A DNA stretch of 44,751 nucleotides, taken from contig CAIKHZ010000187.1 in NCBI GenBank assembly GCA_903827375.1, forward strand, positions 1 to 44,751, in the 5' to 3' direction. Positions 7,603 through 15,399 of this stretch are shown piece by piece. Source of the stretch: Akkermansiaceae bacterium (GTDB lineage: Bacteria > Verrucomicrobiota > Verrucomicrobiia > Verrucomicrobiales > Akkermansiaceae). Every line of letters begins with the position of its first letter. The stretch's first letter is position 1. A program made the position numbers and the translations under genes. A model generated the notes under the pieces. The model was not told the DNA's origin. It ran no database searches and was given only the letters and a program-made list of their open reading frames with translations.

Positions 7603-8276
7603 ATCCAATCACCGTTCTGTTAGCTGAAGACCACTTGATTGTTCGCGATGGCCTACTGGCCTTGCTCAAGCTGGAGGCGGGCATCCGAGTCGTCGGCGAG
7701 GCGGAAAACGGTCGTCAGGCGGTGGCGCTTGCCGCATCACTCTCGCCGGACGTGGTGGTGATGGATATCGCCATGCCGCTGCTCAATGGTTTGGAAGCCA
7801 CGCGGCAGATTCTCCACGCCTCGCCCAGCACGCGGGTACTCATTCTCTCAGCGCACGGAGATGATGCGTACGTTGAGCAGGCGATGGCCCTTGGCGCGGC
7901 GGGTTACTTGGTCAAACAGACCGCCTCGAATGTACTTGCTGCTGCAATCAGCGAAGTATGCAAAGGCCACCCGTTTTTCAGCCCCAGTATCTCCAAGCGC
8001 CGCTTCCATCACCAACGCAAGGCCAAGGCCATGGGCGAAAAGCCGCGTAAAGATGCTGCCCACCTCACTTCCCGGGAGGTGGAAGTGCTACAACTCGTCG
8101 CCGAGGGCAAGGCAAACAAGGAGACTGCCGACGAGCTGAACATCTCCATCAAAACGGTGGAAAAGCACCGCCAGAAGCTCATGGAGAAACTCAACATCCA
8201 CGATACAGCCAGCCTCACCCGTTATGCCATCTCCGCCGGCATCATCGAGAGCAGCGTACAAGTGACGATCCTGTAG
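7599..8276 (+). CDS. LuxR/NarL-family response regulator
   Basis: The start is ATG 7599, overlapping the kinase stop by 4 nt. The receiver domain (residues 3-120) has the acidic pair E10/D11, phospho-acceptor Asp56 in VVVMDIAMP, and the conserved Lys in GYLVKQ. The C-terminal GerE/LuxR helix-turn-helix (about 158-220) contains LTSREVEVLQLVAEGKANKE and SIKTVEKHRQKLMEKLNI, the family's DNA-recognition helix. It should be phosphorylated by the adjacent kinase and possibly by the minus-strand PAS kinase. Candidate targets are the dyads at 1529, 1747 and 5590; this is inference from position. Confidence 0.95.
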   Translation: MNPITVLLAEDHLIVRDGLLALLKLEAGIRVVGEAENGRQAVALAASLSPDVVVMDIAMPLLNGLEATRQILHASPSTRVLILSAHGDDAYVEQAMALGAAGYLVKQTASNVLAAAISEVCKGHPFFSPSISKRRFHHQRKAKAMGEKPRKDAAHLTSREVEVLQLVAEGKANKETADELNISIKTVEKHRQKLMEKLNIHDTASLTRYAISAGIIESSVQVTIL

Positions 8277-8692
8277 CAACGCATGGCCGCCTTGACTGCA
8301 TCGCTGTAAGCCCGCCACGTAGTCGCCGCCGTGTCCTTCTCCTTGATGTCCAACCATTCCCCAGCGAAACGTCTGAAGCTCGATCCGGTATCACTGGGAA
8401 TGGCTGCCTGATGCATCAACCTGATGAGTTCCTCGGCACGCTGGAGGGTCAGGCGGCCCTGTTGCGATTCCAGCGCAGCCAATTCCACGGCGCGCCGGAT
8501 CATCGCGGGAATCTCGGAATCGACGGCTTCCTTGGCCACCAGCTTTCTGGTGGCGGACTCGAATTCGGCGGCAATCCGTTTGGCTTCCCGCTTGCATTCT
8601 GTCTTGGTGGATTTGCTGATGCGCTTGCCGCTGCCGTCGCTGAATCTTGCGAAGTAGAACCGGCTCTGGCTCGTCTTGTAGATGCTCGCCAT
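8222..8692 (-). pseudogene. N-terminal remnant of a phage-type integrase
   Basis: From ATG 8692 the product begins MASIYKTSQSRFYFARFSDG, an arm-type N-terminal domain of tyrosine recombinases. A helical linker and part of a core-binding (SAM-like) domain follow: FRRFAGEWLDIKEKDTAATT and WRAYSDAVKAA. Similarity stops at about position 8285. The rest of the open frame (RCYRIVTCTLLSMMPAEMA) is only the antisense of the response-regulator 3' end. The catalytic domain with its R-H-R-Y residues is therefore absent. The break falls within a few bases of the regulator stop codon (8276), which suggests deletion of an integrated element down to that point. No intact attachment site or partner genes were found. 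Confidence 0.75.
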
Positions 8693-8798
8693 TGCGTTTG
8701 GGTGTTGCTGTACCCAAAACTGCAGCCAGTTAGCTGGCGCAAGCAAACACAAATTATCCTAATGTCCTTATTTCTCCTTATTTAACAAGGGTTCTTGG

Positions 8799-9012
8799 CG
8801 ACGGGACGCCGCAACCAGCCGGCGGGACGCCGGCGCTCCCCGACGCACATGTCAGCAGCGCATTTGACGGGGAGCGCCGCCATCCTGGCGGCAACATTCG
8901 GCATCTTGCCGAGCGGGCATCGTTGGAGCGAGCGGCTTTCTCAGATCAGCAGCTGCGCTTTGGATTGCGGCAGGATGCCCCAACCTGCGGGCGGGACGCC
9001 GGCGCTCCCCAG
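8799..9012 (+). repeat. Dispersed GC-rich repeat element, copy A
   Basis: The segment contains GGGACGCCGGCGCTCCCC twice in direct order (about 8824-8841 and 8993-9010) and an inverted partial copy GGGGAGCGCCG (about 8869). Between them are GGCGGCAACATTCGGCATC, AGCGAGCGGCTTTC and GGCAGGATGCC. The same blocks recur in the same order at 11417-11590. The inverted modules can fold into large hairpins, and the element ends 9 nt before the fucosidase stop codon (9022). It fills the 330-nt gap between the integrase remnant and the fucosidase gene. Just upstream, near 8760-8785, TCCTTATTT occurs twice in tandem. Confidence 0.7.
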
Positions 9013-9021
9013 CGTGATGGA

Positions 9022-11382
9022 TCAATTGGCATTCCCCTTGGCCGGGAGGACCTGGAGTTCCTGATAGGCGGTGTTTTCGCCGCCGATTTCGCCGGAATAG
9101 GGCGAGGTGGCCCAGACCAGCCAGCGGAAGGATCCCAACGGCTTGCCGCCACTGCGGCGGATGCTTGTGGCTTCGCATTCCTTCGGCTCAACCTCGTGAG
9201 TATCAACCGCCATGATCGGCAAAAAAACGGCGGTGTCAGCAACGTTCCAGCCCGGATCAGCGGCGGCATTGCTACCGTAAAGAATGTAGTTCTGTTTCGC
9301 ACGGTTGTGTCCGGTAAACGAGAATGTATTGACCTGCGCAATGCTTTTTACCGCAGCCAGATCGAGTTTGTAAGCACCGTCGGTCACACCGTTGGAAAAG
9401 ATCGGGTTGCCGTTCTTGTCCAGTTTGCCATCAATCAGCGCGGCAAGAGACCCGTCCACCGTCCGTGGTCCGCCGGATGAAATCTTGGCTGGCACGACAA
9501 CCGAGGCAAGCGGTACTTCCTTGAACTCGGGAGTGGCCAGGGTCTCCATAACCACATAAGCGTAGTCCTTAAGATCAATCGTCAGCGGCTTTTGCTGCCG
9601 ATTGATTGTTAGGGCCAACTTTTCGCCGGTGCCTTGATCTGCGATGCCAATGATGTCAGAGATTGATTTCACATTTTTGCCATTGCAGGCTGTGATCACG
9701 TCGTTCTTGTTCAGTCCTGCCTTGGCGGCGTCACTGGTGGCGGGCACGTCAAGCAGCAGCACGCCGCTGTCGGTTCCATGGGTAACCCGGTCGGCGCTGC
9801 CTGCCAGTTCGCGAGCCTGTGCCTGCCACAGCAGTTTGGCGGCTGCGTTGAGTTTAGGGATGGGCCCGGTGAATGTCAGTTTGATCGGATAGGCGTTGCA
9901 CACGTACGGTGGCTTGGCCGGCAATTGGATCTGCAACGAGTCGGCGTCCTGGGTGAACTTGAGCGGTTCCTTGGATCCTAAAATTGTTAGTCCATGCAGG
10001 GATTTCAGGTCGATGCGGTGTTTGTTGAGAGTTTTAATTTTGAGCACTTCGCCGTCGCCGGGCCAGCCGAGGGTGGTGGCATAAAGGGTGTTGTTAGGCT
10101 TATTGCGGGTAAAGCGGATATCTTTGGCCGAGCCGCTGGAAATGCTGTTGAAGTTCTTCTCCCCCTCACCGAACGCCTCCCAAGTGCGGGTGTCGAAGAT
10201 GGCCTCGCCGATCAGCGTGAAGTCGTGCGCCATGACCTTGAGCATGGTGATCACACCTTCCTCCAACTCGCCATCGCCGGTTAGAGGCACGTTGAGTAAC
10301 AGGTTGCCATTCTTGCTGACCACGTCGATGAGGGTATGGACGATTTCAAAGCCCTTCCGGTATTCCTTGTTGCGCAGCCAATACCATTCGGCACCCATGG
10401 TCTTATCCGTCTGCCAGAAGTTCTTCCGCAAGGTTCCGGGGAATTCAAACTCGAAGTTTTCAGCACCGATCGGGCAGCCGCCCTTGAAATTGGCGACAGC
10501 CTGCAATTTGCCGCCATGTTCCTGGAGGCTTTGGTTGTAGAGATGCGAGACGACCTTGTAACCCTTGTCTTTGAAGGGCGGGCCGCCATCGGTGTAGTAG
10601 AGGTCGGGATGATAGCGATCAATCAAATCCTTCATCCGGTCCTCGAAGTTTTGCTCGAATTCCGGTGGTCCCACATCCCCGGGGCCTTCGTATCCAGGAT
10701 CGGTGCTTTTCCATGGCACGCCGTAGAGGTCCTGAAATTTCGGGTCCTGGCCGTCATACGGCACGCCAGCGAGCGGGCCGGTCTTGTCGGCACCGTGGGA
10801 CGTTTGCAGCCAGCGGAAGCTTCTGGCGACGTGGGAAGCGACGCCGAAATGCAGGCCGTTAGCGACGGTGGCCTTCTGCCACATCCCGCAGATATCCTTG
10901 CCGGCGGTGGCCATCGAATTGAAGCGCGGCTGAAATTTTGAGTCCCACATGTCAAAGTTGTCGTGGTGGGCGGCGACCGGAACCACATAGCGTGCGCCGG
11001 CCGCCTTGTAGAGTTTGACAAGACTATCGGCCTGGGCCTGGTCGAATTTGGGGGCCTTGAAGAGTTTGCAGAGGTCCTTATAACCGAACTTCGAGGGATG
11101 GCCGTAGGTGGCGCAATGGTACTTGTAGCCCTCGCTGCCCTCCTCATACATCCAGCGAGCATACCAAGTGGATGCCACGCCGGGAATGCTTTCCGGCCCC
11201 CAGTGCATGAAGATGCCGAGTTTGCCGTCGATGAACCATTCGGGGACTTCCGCCTGCTTGAGCGATTCGACCGTTGGCTCATACTTGGCCGGGGATTGTG
11301 CGGGCTTGTCGGCGGCTTGGGCCAGTGCCAGCGGTGCCAGGCTGAGGGTTGTGTATGTGATGTGTTTGATGATGTGATTCAT
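9022..11382 (-). CDS. Secreted GH29 alpha-L-fucosidase with PDZ and C-terminal binding domain
   Basis: The 786-residue protein has a signal peptide (cleavage near AQA-AD, residue 23) and a GH29 catalytic barrel at about 35-400. Typical family blocks are KLGIFMHWGPESIPG, WYARWMY, AAHHDNFDMW and the nucleophile strand LYYTDGG with Asp265. A beta domain follows (400-505). Residues about 537-605 form a PDZ domain (GVLLLDVPATSDAAKAGL, NDVITACNGKNV, and a GEKLALTINR-type strand). The tail (620-780) resembles a discoidin/F5-8 carbohydrate-binding fold. GH29 enzymes remove alpha-linked L-fucose, as in host glycans or algal fucans. The PDZ insertion is unusual for the family. The gene is single and flanked on both sides by copies of one dispersed repeat. 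Confidence 0.93.
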   Translation of the reverse strand: MNHIIKHITYTTLSLAPLALAQAADKPAQSPAKYEPTVESLKQAEVPEWFIDGKLGIFMHWGPESIPGVASTWYARWMYEEGSEGYKYHCATYGHPSKFGYKDLCKLFKAPKFDQAQADSLVKLYKAAGARYVVPVAAHHDNFDMWDSKFQPRFNSMATAGKDICGMWQKATVANGLHFGVASHVARSFRWLQTSHGADKTGPLAGVPYDGQDPKFQDLYGVPWKSTDPGYEGPGDVGPPEFEQNFEDRMKDLIDRYHPDLYYTDGGPPFKDKGYKVVSHLYNQSLQEHGGKLQAVANFKGGCPIGAENFEFEFPGTLRKNFWQTDKTMGAEWYWLRNKEYRKGFEIVHTLIDVVSKNGNLLLNVPLTGDGELEEGVITMLKVMAHDFTLIGEAIFDTRTWEAFGEGEKNFNSISSGSAKDIRFTRNKPNNTLYATTLGWPGDGEVLKIKTLNKHRIDLKSLHGLTILGSKEPLKFTQDADSLQIQLPAKPPYVCNAYPIKLTFTGPIPKLNAAAKLLWQAQARELAGSADRVTHGTDSGVLLLDVPATSDAAKAGLNKNDVITACNGKNVKSISDIIGIADQGTGEKLALTINRQQKPLTIDLKDYAYVVMETLATPEFKEVPLASVVVPAKISSGGPRTVDGSLAALIDGKLDKNGNPIFSNGVTDGAYKLDLAAVKSIAQVNTFSFTGHNRAKQNYILYGSNAAADPGWNVADTAVFLPIMAVDTHEVEPKECEATSIRRSGGKPLGSFRWLVWATSPYSGEIGGENTAYQELQVLPAKGNAN

Positions 11383-11416
11383 GTTTGTGTTAGGTCAAAT
11401 CGATTCTGAAAATTTG

Positions 11417-11590
11417 GCGGGCAGCGTCGGCATCCTGGCGGCAGCGTTCGGCATCCTGGCGAACGTGTATATGAGAAGTTGATGGAAAAGTCGAGCAGCA
11501 CGACGAAGTGACCATCGGAGGACTGAGCGGCTTTCGCTGGGATGGCACCTGTGGAAAGGATGCCTGCAGGACGCCGGCGCTCGCCACCGT
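11417..11590 (+). repeat. Dispersed GC-rich repeat element, copy B
   Basis: Blocks shared with copy A, in the same order and orientation, are GGCGGCAGCGTTCGGCATC, GAGCGGCTTTC, AGGATGCC and GGACGCCGGCGCTC. An internal near-duplicate (GGCAGCGT-CGGCATCCTGGC) occurs twice at 11420-11460. Copy B lies just upstream of the fucosidase start codon, so the two copies bracket that gene as direct repeats about 2.5 kb apart. The remaining part of this gap, to 11787, shows only a TTGACC hexamer near 11662 as a possible promoter element. Confidence 0.65.
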
Positions 11591-11787
11591 GCTGGCTATT
11601 CCATGGCTTGCAGCTCACTTCGTAGTCTCGTGTTCTTGGCCCACCTCAAGGCTCATTTGGTTGACCCAAAGGGGGCTCCATACTCTCACAAGTGCTGATG
11701 ATGGGTTTAAAAAACACCGAACCGATTTTTTGCAGGGATGGCTTTTCGGCGCTTGCGGTTTGGGGTTGGATCGGCTACCCAAGGCGC

Positions 11788-12669
11788 ATGGAATCGGCAA
11801 TTGGCATCATCGGCGGCAGTGGACTTTATGAGTTGGAAGGATTTGAAAAATCCGAGGAGCGGGTTGTGGTTACGCCCTTTGGCGAGCCCTCTGATGCCCT
11901 GGTGGGAGGTCGTTTAAGCGGCCGCCAGGTGTGGTTTTTGCCGCGCCACGGCCGGGGCCACCGCTTGCTGCCTAGCGAAATCAATCATCGGGCAAACCTG
12001 TGGGCCATGCGCAGCCTCAACGTGCGCTGGCTCATCTGCGTCACCGCTGTGGGCAGTTTGCGGGAGGAATACCGCCCGCGAGACGTGGTGTTGCCGGATC
12101 AGTATTTTGACCGCACCAGCGGCAGCGAGCGGCACACGTTTTTTGGGCGGGGAATCGTCGCTCATGTCGGATTCTCCGATCCGGTGAGTGCCGGCATGCG
12201 GGGGATTTTGCGCGAGTGCAGCATCGCATCCGGTCTCACGTGCCATGATCGAGGCACCTACGTCAACATGGACGGTCCAGCGTTTTCCACCCGCGCCGAA
12301 AGCCTGCTCAACCGCCAACTCGGGTTCGACGTGATCGGCATGACAAATTTGCCCGAAGCCAAGCTGGCACGCGAAGCGGAAATCGCCCTGGCCACCCTGG
12401 CCATGATCACCGACTACGATTGTTGGAAAACCGAGGAGGAACCGGTGAGTGCCGGGGCCATTATCGGCCACCTGCACGCCAACGTGGCGGCCGCCAAACG
12501 GATACTTTCGGCTGCCATTGCAAGGATTCCCGCAGTGGCCGACTGGCCCGAGCACCGGGCTCTGGATGGCGCAATCATGACCCCCCAAGCGCTGTGGCCG
12601 GCGGCCACAGTGGAGGCTTTGCACCCTTTGCTAGATCGCTTTATCGAGCCAGCCAATGGGGAATTCTAA
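11788..12669 (+). CDS. mtnP: S-methyl-5'-thioadenosine phosphorylase
   Basis: The enzyme cleaves methylthioadenosine with phosphate to adenine and methylthioribose-1-phosphate in methionine salvage. The 293-residue product has the family's phosphate loop (GIIGGSGLYELEGF), the PRHGRGH and NHRAN motifs, DQYFDRT, YVNMDGPAFSTRAES, the MTNLPEAKLAREAE block, and TDYDCW with its base-binding Asp. Asp here favours 6-aminopurine (MTA/adenosine-type) over purine nucleoside phosphorylases with Asn. ATG 11788 is chosen because GIIGGSGLY normally sits a few residues from the N-terminus; an upstream in-frame ATG at 11692 would add 32 unlikely residues. No other salvage gene is adjacent. Confidence 0.93.
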   Translation: MESAIGIIGGSGLYELEGFEKSEERVVVTPFGEPSDALVGGRLSGRQVWFLPRHGRGHRLLPSEINHRANLWAMRSLNVRWLICVTAVGSLREEYRPRDVVLPDQYFDRTSGSERHTFFGRGIVAHVGFSDPVSAGMRGILRECSIASGLTCHDRGTYVNMDGPAFSTRAESLLNRQLGFDVIGMTNLPEAKLAREAEIALATLAMITDYDCWKTEEEPVSAGAIIGHLHANVAAAKRILSAAIARIPAVADWPEHRALDGAIMTPQALWPAATVEALHPLLDRFIEPANGEF

Positions 12670-12801
12670 AGGCGAAATCTCCGCGCCCGCCCCCCAGGCA
12701 ATCTGATATTTGCCATATTGCAGATAATCGAGGCGTGACAAATTGGTATTCCCGTCGATATTCGGCCTCTTTCTAATATGCGCAACGCAGTGAATTCCCG
12801 T

Positions 12802-13656
12802 ATGAAACGTTTGATGGCTATCTTGGGGCTGGTTTTACTCTCAGCCTCGCTGGGGAGCTGTGGATCTGATAAGTCCAAGCTGCCTCCTCCTCCGCCAATC
12901 TCCGGCCCCATTAAAACTACTAACAATACAGCCTACCGCACGCCGGCGCTGCATGGACCCGTGCCGCGCAACCCGGATATGAACTTGCGCGCCGACTATA
13001 CCAAGGGCTCGGGCATTTCCTTTTCACGCATCCCGATGGCTGATAAGTACATCGCCATCACTTTCGACGACGGACCGCATCCGAAAAACACACCGCGCCT
13101 GCTCAACATGCTCCGTGCCCGCAATATCAAGGCCACTTTTTATATGGTCGGCAGCAACGTCGATCTCTATCCCCAAGTGGTGCGCCGGGTGGTGGCTGAG
13201 GGTCACGAAATCGGCAATCACAGCTACAGCCACCGCTTGTTCTCAAAAATGGGCGACTCGGAAATTCGCCAAGAGCTCAGCCGTACCCGCGACGCTGTGC
13301 AGCGTGCCGCAGGAGTGCAACCCCTCACCCTGCGCCCACCCTTCGGTGGCATGTTGACGCGCCAGCGCGAATGGGTGAATGCCGAATTCGGCTACCCGAT
13401 CATCCTGTGGTCGATCGATCCCTTGGATTGGAAGCGCCCCGGGCCTAGCGTCGTCTGCTCCCGCATCGTAAGCGCCACCACCCCGGGCAGCATTATTCTG
13501 GCTCATGATTTGCACAGCCAGACGGTTGATGCGATGCCCGCCACGCTGGATGGGCTGCTGCAGCGAGGATTCAAATTCGTCACTGTGTCGCAGTTGTTAG
13601 CGATGAGAGGCGAGATGGCTACTGCCCGAGTGACGGTGAAGGCACCCGTTCACTAA
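12802..13656 (+). CDS. Polysaccharide deacetylase (NodB domain) lipoprotein
   Basis: ATG 12802 gives a compact lipoprotein signal (KRLMAILGLVLLSASLGSC, lipidated Cys20); ATG 12778 would add eight residues. After a Pro-rich linker the NodB domain shows all catalytic motifs: motif 1 TFDDGPH, zinc motif HSYSH, RPPFGG, DPLDW and LAHDLH. Such enzymes remove N-acetyl groups from peptidoglycan or other N-acetylglucosamine polymers and act outside the cytoplasmic membrane. The substrate is not evident. The gene ends 27 nt before the dynamin-like GTPase gene, so the two may be co-transcribed. Confidence 0.93.
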   Translation: MKRLMAILGLVLLSASLGSCGSDKSKLPPPPPISGPIKTTNNTAYRTPALHGPVPRNPDMNLRADYTKGSGISFSRIPMADKYIAITFDDGPHPKNTPRLLNMLRARNIKATFYMVGSNVDLYPQVVRRVVAEGHEIGNHSYSHRLFSKMGDSEIRQELSRTRDAVQRAAGVQPLTLRPPFGGMLTRQREWVNAEFGYPIILWSIDPLDWKRPGPSVVCSRIVSATTPGSIILAHDLHSQTVDAMPATLDGLLQRGFKFVTVSQLLAMRGEMATARVTVKAPVH

Positions 13657-13683
13657 TCCCCCCATTCATCCCAGCCAACCAAC

Positions 13684-15399
13684 ATGTTAGGCGAGCGTTA
13701 CTTCGCAACCCGCGAGCGCTTGTCAGAGTTGCTGGGGGATATTGGGGCGCTCGCTGCGGAAACCGGCAGCGATCTGGCCCGCTCTTTGTCCCCTGCCGGA
13801 TTCGCACACGGGTTGGGTCGGCCGTTTCTTTTTGTGGTTTGCGGCGAAGTGAATGCCGGCAAATCCACCTTCTTCAACGGTCTTTTCGGCCACGACGTGT
13901 GCCGCGTCAATCGCCTGCCTGAAACCAAACAAGTGGTTTGCTACCGCTACGGTGAGTCCGCCGGCGAGGTGGCCGCTGCTGGCTTGTTGGTGGAGCACTA
14001 CCGACCGCTGGCGCTGCTGCGCGATTTCAATTTGGTGGATACGCCTGGGACCAATGCCCCCGGCATCGCTTGGCAACCGCAGTTGGATGGATTGTTAGCT
14101 GGAGCCGAGTTGATTTGCGTGGTGTTTCCGGCATCCAACCCGTGGGGTGCGGCGACATGGAATTTCGTCTCGAGGCTCTCTGAGGACCAGCTCACCCGGG
14201 CGGTTTTTATTCTTCAGCAAATCGATCAGCACGCCCCCGCAGATATCGCAGTGATCCTCGGCCATTTGCGCGACCTCTCACTCAAGCGCATCGGCAACGT
14301 CCCGCCGATCTTCGCCGTGTCTGCCAAACTTGCCTGCGAGGCCAAGCGCTCCATGCCAGCCGCTGCAGCCGTGCTCGCGGCCAGCGGTTATCCTGCCCTC
14401 GAGGAATTCATCTCCCTCAAGGTGTGCTCCTCCCCATCACGCCTGACTTTGTTAAAAAATTCGTGGGCTCAGGCCGCCGCCGCCTTGCGCTGTGTCGATG
14501 TGCAAATCGATGGTCTAACCCGCGGCATCCGTGCCAATGGTGACATGTTGGAAACCATCGAGCGGGAAATCGACGGGATGCGCGAGCATTTCCTCAGCCG
14601 TCTGCCGCGCCATCTCACCGGGGTGGCCGAGGTGTTTCAAAGCGAGTCGGTGGGCGTGGCAAAATTGCTAGGCAAGCGGTTAGGGGCGCTGCGTTCGGTC
14701 TGGCGGCTTTTCGTTGGAGACCGCACCGGGCAGGAAATGGAAGCCGTTATTGTCGCGCGGCTTCAGGCGACTGTGGAAGCCGTGGCCCAAACGGACGGTG
14801 CCGAAGTTGCTGATGCCTGCCGCAACCACTGGGACGAGGTATCGGCCCGTGTGCGCCAAGCCCTCGGCGTGGACCTGGGTGACGCGGTGCAACTCGATGA
14901 CACTCTGGCCGTGGCGCGGCGGCGTTTCGTGCAGCGCCTCGGACGGGCGGCCAGCCAAGGGATTGGCAATCTGAATGTGCGCCACCAGTTGGGCAAGGAC
15001 CTGTTGCGCCGCAACGTCGCCCTCAAATCATTCACGTTCACCACTCTCTGGTTGCTGACGGCCGGGGCCACTTGTGGGGCGTTGGCACTGCCATGGGTCG
15101 CAGCGGTGTTCTGCGGCTTGTCAGCAGTATTCGGTTTGGCCGGCCTGCTTATTGCCCGGCTCACTCGCAAGTCGCTGATTGGGGAGTTTCACGAACGTTT
15201 GTTAGACACCTGTGGTGCGTATGCCAGCACCCTGCGAGCGGACTACGAGGAAGCCCTGCGCATCGTGTTCCAGGATTATGCGGATTCGCTGGCTGCCATC
15301 CGCCGCCATCTGGCTGGTGAGAAACGAGCGCTCGAGCCGCGTCAGCGCCGCTCGAATGAGCTGTTTCTAACGCTCAAGGCAATTGAGCAGGATTTATGA
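13684..15399 (+). CDS. Dynamin-like GTPase with C-terminal membrane anchor
   Basis: The protein has 571 residues. The GTPase domain begins near residue 47 with P-loop GEVNAGKST (54-62). The G3 motif is VDTPGTNAPG. The expected G4 (N/TKxD) is replaced by LQQIDQH, keeping only Asp. A long helical region follows (residues 250-450). Two adjacent hydrophobic segments (TTLWLLTAGATCGALALPW and FCGLSAVFGLAGLLIARL, about 445-495) form a paddle-like membrane hairpin, followed by a helical tail. This architecture matches bacterial dynamin-like proteins, which remodel or protect membranes; the specific function here is unknown. It converges with, and overlaps by 6 nt, the methyltransferase gene on the other strand. 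Confidence 0.88.
   Translation: MLGERYFATRERLSELLGDIGALAAETGSDLARSLSPAGFAHGLGRPFLFVVCGEVNAGKSTFFNGLFGHDVCRVNRLPETKQVVCYRYGESAGEVAAAGLLVEHYRPLALLRDFNLVDTPGTNAPGIAWQPQLDGLLAGAELICVVFPASNPWGAATWNFVSRLSEDQLTRAVFILQQIDQHAPADIAVILGHLRDLSLKRIGNVPPIFAVSAKLACEAKRSMPAAAAVLAASGYPALEEFISLKVCSSPSRLTLLKNSWAQAAAALRCVDVQIDGLTRGIRANGDMLETIEREIDGMREHFLSRLPRHLTGVAEVFQSESVGVAKLLGKRLGALRSVWRLFVGDRTGQEMEAVIVARLQATVEAVAQTDGAEVADACRNHWDEVSARVRQALGVDLGDAVQLDDTLAVARRRFVQRLGRAASQGIGNLNVRHQLGKDLLRRNVALKSFTFTTLWLLTAGATCGALALPWVAAVFCGLSAVFGLAGLLIARLTRKSLIGEFHERLLDTCGAYASTLRADYEEALRIVFQDYADSLAAIRRHLAGEKRALEPRQRRSNELFLTLKAIEQDL

Noticed and set aside
11692-11787. N-terminal extension of the MTA phosphorylase from an upstream ATG
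   Set aside because: The conserved first strand GIIGGSGLY begins six residues after ATG 11788; the extra 32 residues look like untranslated leader.
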